Shown one piece after another: positions 1 to 12,384 of a stretch of 64,000 bases of DNA. Position 1 is the first letter of the stretch. Each line of letters starts with the position of its first letter. The DNA comes from Vitis vinifera. Lineage: Eukaryota; Streptophyta; Magnoliopsida; Vitales; Vitaceae. The notes under the pieces are model-generated. The model did not search any database. It was not told where the DNA came from and saw only the letters and a program-made list of their open reading frames with translations. Location: NCBI RefSeq assembly GCF_030704535.1, contig NC_081818.1:7615501-7679500 (forward strand), given 5' to 3'. Made by a program: the position numbers and the translations under genes.

Positions 1-2553
1 TTTCTTTATTATGTTGTTTTTGATCTGGGTTTGTTCTTAGCTTCCATTATATGAACTGGGTTCCTTCTGCTTTGTGTTTTCATGATCTGGGTTCTCATGT
101 ACTATTCCATATCAGAATCTTGGTTTTATGAACTGGGTTTAGATTTGTGAATTACATAGAAGAAAAGAGAGAAATGCTGTGTGTTTATGATGTTGATGTG
201 ATTATCCTTTCTTTCTTTTTATTTGTTAATTTAGGAAATAAGGAACAATAAAAGCTGTATTTTTTAGGCCTTAGGGGGTCCAATTAATGTACCTGGGTTT
301 CTCTCTGAGAAAATATTTAATCAGTCATTATGGACGTGAAAATACGGATCTGAAAACTCAAATTGAAATGATAATCAAATATCATCTGTTGAAGCACTGG
401 TTGTCTGAACTTCTTAAGGTCAAAAACTGGTGACACTAGTATAGCTCTCTGAACTCTTAATTGCCTCTTCAGGAAAGCTCTTTCCTTTCCATTGGTTAAC
501 ATTGCTAGTGACCATGTGGTATAAATTGTCCTTCTCTTATTCAAATTTATGTCATCTTTTTTCTTCTTTCAATTGATAAACCCTTCCTCTCCAAAGCTTT
601 TAATTCATATGTTTTGGAAAGGAATCGAAGCTTTCTTTATGGCCTTGAAGAATCTGAAGTTCTGCAAAATTCTAGTTTAATTTGATTATTTCTGGACTTT
701 ACTGAAAATTGTGTAGGTTTATATCATCTAGTTAGTTCAGTTCAGTACTTCCTATGGTTCATTCTTCCATAATAAGGTTCCTGTTCAATTTTTTGATCAT
801 TTTTTTTTCAATGTGTGTTAATTTTAGTTCTTCTCTCTCTTGTTCCTGTCACCATTGAGAAATCTGAGTTATGCCATAACCATGACAACCCTGAGTTGAT
901 TTTAATATTGCCTTATTTTTCATTCTGTATGATTTTGGTTTAATTCATTTGATTCTGTGATTTTTGTAATTCAATCTCATACTGATCTTGATGTGCTTTT
1001 TTCCTTCTGATCCTTTTGATGATGTGCATGGCTGTCAATCAACTTGTTCTCTTTATTTTTTTGCGGACAAGGGTCGTTTTTATAGTTACACAATCTATTT
1101 TGGTGGTTTTCAGTTGGCCATCATGACTAAGCTCTTTTCTTTATGAGCCTTTTTATTTTCTTGGGATCCCATCTAGAAGCTAAATTAACCTACTACTGTA
1201 GATTGTTCTCTCCTTCTTTCTTTTGTTTTTTATTTTTATTTTTGATTGGCAAATTAAGAGAAAGAATATAGTTAGTCTCCTAAAAGGAATGGGGACCAAC
1301 CAAGATACATAGGGGGTAAACAAGGCTTGCAAAGGCCAGTTTAACATTTTGAATTATTCCATCCATCTGATAACTCATTTAAGAATTTGTCTCAATTTTT
1401 CAGTTGCAGCATGCTACAGGTTTGACCACCAACATTAGTAATATTGGAAGGATGTTATTTTTTTGTTAATTATGGTTCATTAACGTCAGACTAAGTAGTA
1501 GCTGTAATTGAATTTCATTAGGTGTTAGCCGTCTCTCTATATGGAGTTGATACATTCTAATCTATATATATTTATTACAGCTTACTTGTTCCAGTGGAAT
1601 TCATTTCCTTAGCAGCAAGCTGCTGTCATAGAAACCACCTTTGGTCTAGGCTGTTGGCAACTCCTACTTGTTTTCACATCAGATCTTTTCCATATCTCAC
1701 AATTCTCTATGTTAGTAGTTACAAAAATGGGAGGAAGTTGTTTCATAGCATATATCCTGCATGAGAGAAGCATATGCATCACTATTGTCATTAGCTGTAC
1801 TTATTGGAAGCCGCTGTTATATATTATGTTTTCTTCTGGATGCCATTGATATCAATTGCAATAAATAACTTAATAAAAAAAATGGAACCTTAAGAATAAA
1901 TTTGTTGATTTGGTAGCAACTTTGTATTATTTCCCTATAACTTTCCTTGTTAGCTGGCTTTCCAATTTGATAGAAACATTTTTTATGATACATTAATTTT
2001 CATTTCGGAGGAATGTCCTTTTCTTTTCCTTTTTAATTAATATCTGATATTACCCTAGAAGGCATAGGGCAAATCCAATGGATAGATACACAGAGGAAAC
2101 AAAGTTCACCTGGAAAATTTATGGATATCTGGTCTATGCTTCGAGTAATTGAGATGCTGAAGCATGCATGAATGTTCTGTTTTTTGATGCAAGATATTGG
2201 CAGAGATACATTTGTCAAATGTGCCCAATTTCATAATTTCCTTTATGCCTCCCAATTTTGAGTTGCTAAGGAAGTTTAATGTTTCTTCACATTTTGAAAT
2301 CCTAATTATCATAGCTTGGATGGAATCCTATTGTGATTGCAATTTTTCCTTTTTCTTTTCTTTTTTCTTGTAGGCACTGTTAGAGTGTAATTTATGTTTC
2401 CTTTTTCATCAATAACTATAATGGTCCTGTATGAAATGCTACTTAGAGAACCAAGAGAAAAATTTTCAGATCTCTTGTCATCTCCTTTGTTCTTGTACCA
2501 TCACTATGTTTCTTGCATTTGGTGATGAATTAAGAACATGGAGTGCTGCCTTT

Positions 2554-2584
<31 letters not shown>

Positions 2585-2716
2585 GTTGCATTAATTATAC
2601 ATTGCTAGCAGTGAAGGGCATAAAGTTACGAGTCCTTTATCTCCTGAAAGTGTTATTGACTTGTTCAATATGTAGTTTTTTATGCATTGAATTTTCAACT
2701 CCAAACCAGTTTGCAG
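1..2716 (+). other. Probable first intron of the DRIP-type gene
   Basis: No coding exon can be supported here. The first exon visible at 2717 begins one base before the Lys-Cys-Ile-Tyr of a RING finger. The earlier RING ligands must therefore be encoded upstream, and I found no CPLC-type codons in this stretch. The sequence is T-rich, as is usual for a plant intron, and carries only short unconvincing open frames. Near its 3' end is a T13/G22 homopolymer block, described separately. Confidence 0.6.
2551..2585 (+). repeat. T13 followed by G22 homopolymer block
   Basis: Thirteen T are followed directly by twenty-two G, 131 bp before a splice acceptor. A G run this long can form a G-quadruplex, but it is also a classic place for assembly or sequencing length errors. 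The exact length should not be trusted. Confidence 0.9.
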
Positions 2717-5700
2717 GAAATGCATATATGAGAAGCTCTCAGATGAAGAGGTAGATTGCTGTCCTGTATGCAATATTGATTTGGGCTGTGTTCCTGTGGA
2801 TAAACTCAGGTCAGTCCTGTCTGAACAGTAACTAGGCTTCACTCTCTCCTTCTCCTTGTCCCTCTGGTTTAGAAATTCAAGGAGATACACATGCACATTC
2901 ACAAATGTGTTTTAAGACAATGGATATGAATGCATGCACGTAGTCCTCAGTGGCAAGGATCTACCATATACATGCTGTACTTTCAAATTTGCTTTAGTAA
3001 TATGAATGTTTGGTTTTTGATAAGGCATGTAGATCCTTAAATCTTATTGTTCAATTTTAGGAATTTATATCAAAACATGTTATTTTATTAACCTAATAAG
3101 TGGAATTAGTTTTACTATGCAAAGATAATGGTGGTAATAGTGATTGAACATTGTTCTCAAGATCTTTTAATGGATTTCATAGTTCCCTACAATCTCGATT
3201 GGTTGTCCAAAATACCTTAAATGAACCCAAACCTGAAACCAAATATGAAGTAGAATAAAGGCAGTGTCACTTTACATCACCTTCGATGATCCCATTCAAA
3301 AGCCTAGGGTTTTGATGTAACACTATAGAGCAAGTTGAACACTTGTCAGATGCTCGAAAAGAACAATGATAAGGAAAGAGTTCTCAAACAGTTTGTCCAC
3401 TTGGAAGAAGCTATCTGGTGTTGGAAGACAAATCTGCATTAACCTTTCGTCTAGTGTCCCCACACCTCTTGTTTCTCTATGGTTGTTAAGGAGAGCAAGA
3501 ACCTCAACATGATATCATTACCAACCCTAGTTGGCTTAGAGAACGTTAATTTTACTTCCTTCTTAAGGTTCTTAAACAAGCCTTGGATTTTAACTTGGCC
3601 TGGATAACTGAGGCAACTATTTTTGAAGTTAAATTCTCTGATCAACTGGTGGTGCCTCAGCTTAGGAACACAAGGAGGTCATTGATTACCAACTTGCAAT
3701 TACCCAAAATATAATGAGCCTCGGTCACCAAGGTCACCTAGTAGGCAATTATCCCTAATCATCACCTCTTGGTTGGACTACTCAAAAACTACAGATTGTT
3801 TAATGGAATCAATGGGTACACATCACGAGTCTTGTAATGCTTTAAAGGTATCCTTCTCTCTGATCATGGAGAGAATTATTAGTCACAGCATCCACTTTTC
3901 CTAATAGAGGGACTTTCACAGCAACAAAATAAAGGGGTTTCAGAATAGCTTGAACCTTCCCAATAGAGTTGATGGAGGAAGCTGGACTGGATTAGTGTTT
4001 GTTTGCATACTAAAGACTAGCTTGGGTTGGTTTTTGGGAGGCTGACTTGGTAGCTTTCTTTTTGGATCTTAGTCAAATTTGTGTATTTTTCTGTTGATAT
4101 AGTCAGGAAGATACAGATTTGGTGATGACCTGAGGGCTTAACACCTCTAGTTGCCTGTGGGGATATGCACATCGTATAAGAGAGCCATGGCCTCTCTCCC
4201 ATTGGACCTGAACACTTCCAGCCAACTTCCAAACATCTTCAACTATTTATATTGATACCCAGCTACTTACACTCTCAAACCATCATGTTGTTTCCTTCAC
4301 TTTTTTCAACAACTAGTTGCTTTTCACTTTGTGAATTTAATGCACTTGCTTAAATTGGTAATTTTTCTTTTCCTTTTTTTGGCTTTTGCAGCAGACCTTT
4401 TATATATATAATAAGCACTAATGACATTGTGCATGAGGCCTATTGGGATCAGGAGAACCTTTTGTTTTGTTTGTTCTGTTTATTTATTAATTTTTTTTCT
4501 ATCAGCTCATCTCTGTCATTGCTTTGGTATAAATGATCCTCCTTCGTACTAATATACACATACCCATCTTTACTTATCAGAAAAAAAAAACAAAAAACAA
4601 AAAATCCTCCTTCATCTCCATAAAACCACAAAATTTAAGATATTATAAGAGTCGATGACAGGCTGCTCTAGGTCATTGTCAAGTTTCTATTTCTTCAAAC
4701 ATTTTCTGATGTATGCTGGTTTTTCATTTTCTCCCCTTCTAATTTAGACCAATATCCAGATATTGCTGCAACTGGTGATTTTCCAATTTGGCTCCATTTA
4801 GCATTAGGGAAACTAGATGTGGTATTGATTATCTAAAGGCCTACTCTATTGAAGTAGATGCATTGTCAGTAACTACAATGCCGAGATTCACTTAAATTCA
4901 CAGCTACAAAATTACAGACCCCTTGGGAATATTGATTCAATTCCTTCTGTCTTTGAGACTTCTGTCGGACTAAGGCACCCTTTATCTGGAAAAGCTGAAA
5001 GAAATCACACCTGGAGTTGGAATGATCTAGGGCTTCTGATTCACAGGCTACAAGAAGGCCTTCTAACTCTTCTTTCATAATTGCCTTAAAGGGTATATGG
5101 TATAAGATCAATTGGTTGTGAACCTTGCAACACCGAGCATTGGTACTTCATTGTCAATAACTACAATGCAGAGATTCACTTAAATTCACAGCTACAAAAT
5201 TCTGGAGTTATTTCCAGAATTCTTGAATATTTGATTTGACAAACAAAACCCACATATATTCTGATGTTCTGGTTATTCCCAATTACTACAAACAATTCAA
5301 AAATTCCAAGTTTGTAACTGTATATATTTATAAGCCTCCAAAATGAAGGAAGCACCTTTTTTCAGTTGCCTTCTGTTTTTTCTTCTTTTGTGGAACTTTG
5401 CTTTCAGCCAGATAGGCTGGCTACACAAACTTTATTCATCTGATAATGCAAATGCTAAAACAGTTTAGATTACAGGCTCCCCAATCATTAGTGTGTGCTA
5501 CCTCTAACAGCATTTCCACCTTCAGATAATTTTTTTTATCCCCTAGCATCTCTGTCTTCTGGGGACTTGTGTTTAGATTTTCTCATATTTACTTAAGTTT
5601 GCTTGATAATAATATGCAGGCCTGACCACAATTTGCAAGATATAAGGGCCAAAATTTTTCCTTTCAAAAGAAGAAAGACCAGTGTTCCTGAAGTTATGCC

Positions 5701-8700
5701 TCCAATTCCACTGCCAGTTAAAAGGAAGGAAAGATCACTTTCATCTTTGGTCGTAAGCACTCCCCGAGTATCAATGCAGACTGGCTTGACCGGAAGGAGA
5801 ACAAAAGCTGTTGCGAGAAAGAGTACTGCTCTACGAGGTTCCAGTTTTTCCATTGTGGAACCCATTAAGAAAGAGGAAGATTCTGTGGAAGATTGTCCAG
5901 AAAGCTCAAGCTCACCTGAGTCTCGAAACAAAGTTGCTCAAACTAAGAAGCAGGTAAAGGAGGCAAGGAGTTTTGACTCTTTGGGCTTGTGTGACAAACT
6001 TCAAATTGGTTTCATTGAGCTATCCCTTTTAGGTAATGATATATTTGCCATACTGTGATAACACCTCTGCATTATTGTTAAATCAATTGTAGAATTCTTC
6101 CATATCTGAAGCTTCAAAAGATCAAAAGCCTAATAAAGATACTGAGAATGATGCTGATCCATGGGATGGAAAAGTTGATCTGTGGACACCCTTAAACTGT
6201 CTTGTTGAAGCTGCAAACAGAACCAAGTCCTCTAAATTTAATTCTCAAGGGACGTCTCTTGCTAAGTCGGAACCATTTAATGCTCCTGACAGTGAAGTAT
6301 ATATGCCTAAAACTAAAGCTAAAGCAGAGCCACTGAATGCTGCTGATGGTGAAGTCTGCATTCCTAAGACCAAAATCAAGGAGCATGGACACAAAATAAA
6401 AGTTCAAGATGATAAGAATGGAGCGGCCTTGCTTCCAGGACCAGTGAAACGTAGAAGAATGCGTGCAGTGGGCCGAAAAAGAATATCTGCATCAGGGGAA
6501 ATGTGCACCCCAGCACAAGTTGTGCTAAGTGCTGCAGGGGCCAAACGCGGCAGAAGAAATTGTCCAATTTGGTTCTCATTAGTTGCTTCTGAAAACCAGT
6601 AAGAAATCACTTTGATCATGAAATTTAATTATCATAGGTATTTCTTTTGAGGGGGAGCTTGATTTATGATTTCTTTAATTTTTTTTTTTTTTTTTTTTTT
6701 GCTGATTATATGGTTAATGGATTCAGGGGAGGAAATGGTCCCTTGTCAAAGATACCTGCATATTACTTGAGGGTAAAGTGAGTATATTTGGTTCCACCAC
6801 CTGCTTTCTGTTTTTCTGCAATTTTCCCTTTTTTGATAAGATAAATTTGGCATTCTAAGTTATTTTTTTTCCTATTTCATTCTATTTGTTTACTTTATTA
6901 TGCTCCACATTTCTGTTGTATAGGAACATCTTTAAATGTCATCCTGGAAGTAGGATTTGTGGATTAATGTTGGTATATATTTTGTTTTATTATCATTATC
7001 ATATATGTATGATTCTGGAGGAACAGTGGAGGAACTCTACTGGAAGAAAAAAGTGATTGAAAGAAAGACTTCATTGGAAAATATAGGAAAAACACCTTAT
7101 CCACCGTGCCCACATACACATGCACACAGGCACACGCATGCATGCCAACACACATGAGATAGTTAAGAGCTTTGTGGCTTGCTGTAACCTGGAACTTCAT
7201 ATTGTCAAACGGAGTTTTCAGACAAAATGTGCATTTCATATTTTACCTAATTGACATACTCTATGACCATGAAGTTATGACCACATCCAAGGAAAACTCT
7301 TGAACAGGACTAGATTCACCAATTCTCATCCTTAATGGATGCTAAATTAGTTGGCTAAGTGCATAATGCATGGACATGGTGAAGATAAAATAAGAGAACA
7401 ACAAAGACCTCTTGAATAGCAACAAACTCAGGAATTTACATGACTCTTTCAAAAAATCCATGAGTAAGACGATATAAGTTTCTCTTCATCTGGAAATTTG
7501 GTTTCAAAAATAGGGTTTTGGAGGCAGAAGAAAATGGTATATGCATACTGTTGTCCTTACAGTTTGAAGCATCGTTTGTGTACATCACAGTATCACAGTA
7601 TTACTGTATTCTTTACTGCTGTCTATGAGTACTTCATTTGTCCCTTTGATTGATTAATACTTTGATGTCAAGATGAAACATAGCCCGCTTGCTGCTTTAG
7701 AGGTAAATTGTGTCGTGAATAGAAGGATCATGTATTTTTGCTAGTGTTACTTTCTTTTGTTATATGAATAAGATGAGCAAAGACATTCTCATTCGTGATA
7801 GGCAAAATAGGACTTGTATAGTAATTACAAATAGGGAGCAGGATACCCTTTCCAACATTGTGTTTTTGGATATCTTCTAGGAAGTATTTTCTATCTCTAC
7901 TTTTAGGAATAAGATATGTTTTAAGTCAAGAATAGCTCATTTTGATGTAAGATCTGCACACTCCCTAAGAGGATAAAACCATTTGAAACCTTGACTATTA
8001 TGATATTTTTATTGAAAATATCATCCCAAGCACATAAACATCCTTTGATATCTCTCAGAAAACTGCTGACCTTTATGTAGATCCAAAATGGAGCAAGTGG
8101 AGTAATTTAGCATTAATAATATTGTCAGGTGGTAAGCTCAAGAGTATCTAGGGCTCTGGGCTGCATCAAAATAATAAAAAAATCAATGCATTGAAAGAAA
8201 CAGATAAAATAAGAAATTTCTTTTTTATATTGATTTCCTATTTACAGACACCCACTTGATATTTATGCAGATTAAGTTCCTTTTTTTCACATTAATGTGA
8301 TTCTTTTTTTTTTTTTCTTTTTTTTTATTTTGTTGCATCCGCTTTTATGATGAAACATGATATCATTATTTTGTGTATCAATTATATCTTGGCAAGAGAG
8401 GTTTTAAATTACTTCAAAGTTTCCCAACAAGATTGCTCAGCTTCTTTAGAACATCTCTATCAAATGAAAGTTCTATTTAACCTGGGTGGTGGTTTTGAAT
8501 AACTGGGCCCAACTGAATCTGTATTAAGTGATGTATGAATTGTTCTGAACCATAAAATTGTCAAGATTTGGGAGTAAATCATAAAATATGGTGAAAGTAT
8601 AAATCAAGAATGAAGTATCTTTTCAATTTTAAATCTAATTTAATTTAATTTAATTCAATTGTGCAGTTTATAAACAAAAGTGAGTTTTCCAATATTCTTT

Positions 8701-10782
8701 TACAAGATCAAGGGATTTTTTTCTTCTTTCATTTAGACATCACTTGAAACAATTATAATATTGCAACTAATTCCTGAATTAGTTACCAACTTTGAGGTAC
8801 ATTAGAGTAAATTCCCGAGTTACTGAATTGCATGAAACTAGATCAGATTTAGCACTTGAAGAATTTTGTTATCAGTGGGATAAAATTTTTTGGTTCTTGA
8901 GATTTATGTCAAAGGATGCTTCAAATGACCCTCCCCATGGGCTTATATAAAGCCTAGGAAGCTTCTGGAGACTCCTACATTAGTGGGAAGAGTGTGGAAG
9001 GTTCTAGAGATGCCTAGAGAAGTCCACACATCTCTACACTATGGTGGAAGGCATGAGAGGAGTCCAAGGCTTTCTAGAAAAATCTAGAAATCTCTTGTAT
9101 ATTCTTGTACATAACTCTTGTACATAGAATTATGTAGGGTGTTCTAGAATTTTCTTGATTTGTAAGGAACCCTCCAAGGTTCCAGAGAGTTCCATTGGTG
9201 CCTAAAAATAGATAAGGCCTTCATTTAGCCAAGGCACCACCCAAAAACCTCCCAAGATCCTAACCAACCAACCAATTGAGTTCCCAAAAGCACTTATAAA
9301 GCTTCCTTTGAGCAATAAAAGCTTCCATTCTTTAAACGTCACCTACTACACCTTCTAAAGCTTCCGAGTCGTAAGCATCTTAGCCTAGCAAGCTAAGCAT
9401 TGGGAGTAAGGCTGACTTAGTAAGATCAAGTGTCTTGACTTGTCTAAGTGTCGCATGAGCTTAGGAAAAGACTAAGTCCGTGACATAGCTCTAATGATAA
9501 AAAAAACTGGAGATAATCTTCTCATTGTTTCTATAGTGGTTTTGTATGGCATTTTTCTGTTATTCCATCATTTACAAGTTTTTTCTCAGTGGTTTTGCAC
9601 ATGCATGCTTGTGGTCTTAGCTCTGTTTGATTTTTATCTTGCTCATTGAATTAGGATATCACCTATTACGCAAACATTACAAAATGGGCCTTCTTTATGA
9701 CCATGTTCTTGTCTGTTAAATTTTCAGAACGTGATAATGAGGTTGGCATCAACGTTGATGTTTTTACCGGTAAATTCTCGCCTGCACTCATGTTTTTCTA
9801 TTTTTGCATTGCAGGGATGGTAACTTGCCTGTCTCATTTATTCAGAAGTACCTTGTAAAGAAACTTGATCTGACCAACGAAGCTGAGGTAAGCACTTATT
9901 TTACCTTCCCTGACAGCTAGAAATGTCTGGGTGTGTCTTTGTCTGTGCTCTTTACAAAGATATTGTTAGTTGTTAAATGCATGAATCCCCTTCCTGGTTA
10001 TTGTTTGCTAAAAGCAGGAAGCTTAACATTTTCAAAAAAATTAGAGGGAAGCCAACAAATGTTAAGCTTGAGGTCCCCACTTACACTTTCCTGGAGATTC
10101 ATGGCAATGGATTTGAAGGAGAGTTTATTCCAGTTGCTTATTAGTTCCTATAGTCCTCATCCTTAGGAGTTTGCTCACAGCTTGATAACTCCACTGCCCG
10201 CATGCTGCTTAGAAACCAGTAATGTAACAACCCTTTCCCTCCCATGTAAATACTGTCCGCTTTGAATTTACTAGGCTGTCACAACTTTAAAACTCGTCTA
10301 TATGATTAAAAAGAACTCTACCATATATATATATAATTAGTATCATAAACTTGTTCCGCTATCCGATATGGAATAGAAGCATCTGTGAGTGGTAGCCGCA
10401 TGATCCCAGATTCCCAATTCATCTATTTTCAGAAATCTTGGCACCAAAACATCACAAACTAGATCTTTTTTCTTTTCTTTTGGACCAAACGCAGGTCAAA
10501 TCATTTGCATCCCAGAAGATTTGTCCTTTGTCATCAACACCTTCCAATTAGCCAAAGCTGTATGTTTTGTGTTTGATTTGCTGATTGTGTCTGTTAATTG
10601 TGTTGGTGAAGGTGGAGATAAGGTGCCAGGGTGAAGCAGTGGTTCCGACGCTGCAGCTGCAGAAGTTGGTGGAGCTATGGCTGCGAACAGCATCGACATC
10701 AAAAAGAGTGGCAACATCAGTAGGCACCTCAGCCAAGGAATTTGTGATGGTCTTGACATACACAAGGGTCCAAGCCCCTTGA
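2717..10782 (+). CDS. DRIP2: DRIP1/2-type RING E3 ubiquitin ligase (5' exon outside window)
   Basis: Six exons are readable: 2717-2809, 5620-5953, 6093-6598, 6727-6777, 9815-9887 and 10612-10782 (stop TGA). All have GT/AG borders and matching phases. Exon 2717 gives the end of a C3HC4 RING (KCIYEKL then CPVC). The middle exons encode a basic, Ser/Lys-rich linker with possible nuclear signals such as KRRRM and GRKR. The last three exons encode a RAWUL ubiquitin-like domain (YYLRVKDGNLPVSFIQKYL, then VVPTLQLQKLVELWLR). This layout is that of DREB2A-interacting proteins, nuclear E3 ligases that ubiquitinate the drought and heat factor DREB2A in Arabidopsis; the role here is inferred. The first RING ligands lie outside the window. 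DRIP1 and DRIP2 cannot be told apart. Introns reach about 3 kb and carry transposon debris. Confidence 0.9.
3451..3645 (-). mobile_element. Degenerate LINE RNase H fragment in DRIP intron
   Basis: The - strand reads NFKNSCLSYPGQVKIQGLF and then EVKLTFSKPTRVG. This follows the start of the RNase H-like domain in plant LINE-type polyproteins (LNFDGS, GNPG, a glycine-rich strand, then FSKP.G.G). The catalytic Asp of the FDGS position is replaced by Lys. The frame cannot be followed further with confidence. It is an old fragment; the family assignment is from recalled consensus only. Confidence 0.45.
4536..4613 (+). mobile_element. Mini retroposon with A-rich tail and 10-bp direct repeats
   Basis: The 10-mer ATCCTCCTTC occurs at 4536-4545 and again at 4604-4613. 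Between them lie 35 bases ending in TTATCAG and then an A-rich tail (A10, C, A6, C, A-rich). A 3' poly(A) with flanking target-site duplications is the mark of LINE-driven insertion. The body is so short that the source (5'-truncated LINE or SINE) cannot be named. Confidence 0.6.
4861..5201. repeat. Pair of ~52-bp direct repeats
   Basis: The stretches 4861-4912 and 5149-5201 are nearly identical. Both read cattgtca, then ctacaatg, then gagattcacttaaattcac and agctacaaaatt. They are 288 bp apart inside a DRIP intron. They may be a local duplication or ends of an unrecognised insertion. No coding content is supported between them. Confidence 0.7.
7100..7160. repeat. CA-rich low-complexity tract
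   Basis: A degenerate CACA/CATGCA tract lies in the large DRIP intron (6778-9814). Apart from this tract and the solo LTR at 8907-9485 I saw no other nameable feature in that intron. Confidence 0.6.
8907..9485 (+). mobile_element. Solo LTR with promoter-like structure in DRIP intron
   Basis: The segment opens with TGTCA and ends with TGACA, the TG...CA inverted termini of an LTR. Inside, in order on the + strand, are a cluster of heat-shock elements (8958-9192), a TATA box (TATAAA, 9295-9300) and a poly(A) signal (AATAAA, 9314-9319). The last ~60 bases (…CTAAGTCCGTGACA) resemble a plant LTR end that I recall lying just before a Met-tRNA primer site. No primer site, gag or pol follows, so it is read as a solo LTR. 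A clean 5-bp target duplication was not found: the flanks are ATTTA and TAGCT. The exact borders are therefore tentative. Confidence 0.65.
8958..9192 (+). promoter_or_regulatory. Cluster of heat-shock elements in the solo LTR
   Basis: Five matches to alternating TTC/GAA units spaced by 2 nt are visible. They are GAA-TTC-GAG at 8958-8970, GAA-TTC-GAG at 8997-9009, TTC-GAA-ATC-GAA at 9072-9089, a perfect TTC-GAA-TTC at 9142-9154, and TTC-GAG-TTC at 9180-9192. Such trimers are the binding sites of heat-shock factors. All lie upstream of the LTR TATA box, the same layout as in heat-activated LTRs such as ONSEN. Activity here is inferred only. Confidence 0.65.
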
Positions 10783-12227
10783 AGACACAAACAAACCTCT
10801 ATCATTCTTCTTCTCCATCTTCATTATTCAAATCTTCAATAATATATTATCCCCTTGTAGGATGTCATAAAAATCCACCCATTTTCTGGGTGCACTATGT
10901 GTGAACGGTGTGATTAAGCCACAATTTTCCAAAAAAAAATTCTGTACAATGTACACCCTTTTTCATTGCTCTTAGCAATGATCCGGAAACAATTTTACCA
11001 TTTGGATATGATTGCATCTCTCTGCTGGTGGCTGAGCTTCTTTGAAAAATGGAAATTGAAAATTGTATTAAGTATTTTAATCATAATCCCATAGATTTTC
11101 TGTTTTATGTTCTTAAAAGTAGAAACTTTTGTATAAAAAAATATGGACATGTATTATGTTCTTAAAAATTAATTTCGAAAATTTTACAATTTGAGGTAGT
11201 AAAAGGTTTCTGGTCTCTCAAATTTTTACTTAAGATTCAAAAATTATAATAGTTTTAATGTAAATTTTTAAGAATTTTTGTATTTAATATTAAAGTTATT
11301 ATTTGTATTTTATGAACATTTAGGTAGTGTTTGTTTTTTTATAACTCATTAAAAGCAATATAATTAGATTGAATATATTGAAAATAAATTCTTTTTAATT
11401 ATATTGGTTGATATTAATGTTATTTTTAGTTGAATAAAAAAAGTCTAATATTTTGGATTTTTTAATTCAACTAAAAAATAAACACTATTTTAAAGTGTGT
11501 TTGGCAAGTTTCTACATGTTTTTAATGAAAATGTTTTCTTAAAAGTATTTTTATGATAATCATTTATTAAGAGTGTATTTAGTAATGTTTTTAATCATTC
11601 TAATACTTGAATAAAAAAATTTTGAGTATTAAAAATATTATAAACCCTTCTTAAAATTATTATCAAGGTTTTAAGTATTCTTTAAAAAACACTATAAATG
11701 ATTTTTGAACAATAAAAATGATTTTTTGGATTTTTAAAAGTATTTCATAAATTTTATAAAATACTTTTTTTTTTCAAAAACATTTTTAGCTTTTAGAATC
11801 ACTCTAATATGATATGAGATTATTATAATTTCATTAAAATAAATAAATAAATAAAAACTACAATCAAAGGTGACTCATTGTTTATATTTAAAAATATTAT
11901 TATTAGAATTATAATATATAAACTTTGGAGGGACACAAGTATAAAATGTATATATTTAAATATTAAGAATTTATAAGATATTTATTTTAGGGATACAAAA
12001 TGATTTTAGAAAAATGCTAAGTAAATGTTAGATAGCATATTGCAAAGCATTTTTATTTCTAGAAATAAAAATTGAAAAGGGATTAGAAAATTGTCTCACT
12101 ATCTCCTTTTTTTTTTCTTTTTTCTTTTTTTGTGATTTCCTATTAATAATAATAATAATAATAATAATTGAAAAAAATAATAATAATCTTTGGAAGACGG
12201 TTATTATTTTCATTTGTCCAGCCAAAC
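10783..12227. other. Intergenic, AT-rich
   Basis: This holds the probable DRIP 3' UTR (to roughly 10,920) and then about 1.3 kb of very AT-rich sequence with no supportable gene. An (AAT)n tract lies at about 12,142-12,170. Confidence 0.6.
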
Positions 12228-12384
12228 GGCCCACTTCTATTTGACTGATGCCCGACCGCATTGGGATCCAGGCCAAGCCCTTCTACTAGTTTCCATTTCT
12301 ACACGCCCTTTTCCTCGACCCCAGCCCTCGTCGCCTTCATCGATCAAATATGCAACAGGTATGTAAAACCCTACCAAAACCCTA
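12228..12384 (+). promoter_or_regulatory. Site II and telo-box motifs around the prefoldin-4 start
   Basis: GGCCCA (the reverse of TGGGCC, a site II element) lies at 12,228-12,233, about 115 bp before the start codon. Two copies of AAACCCTA (telo box) lie at 12,366-12,373 and 12,377-12,384, at the start of intron 1. This pairing is common at plant housekeeping and ribosomal-protein genes, and suits a constitutive chaperone subunit. Confidence 0.5.
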
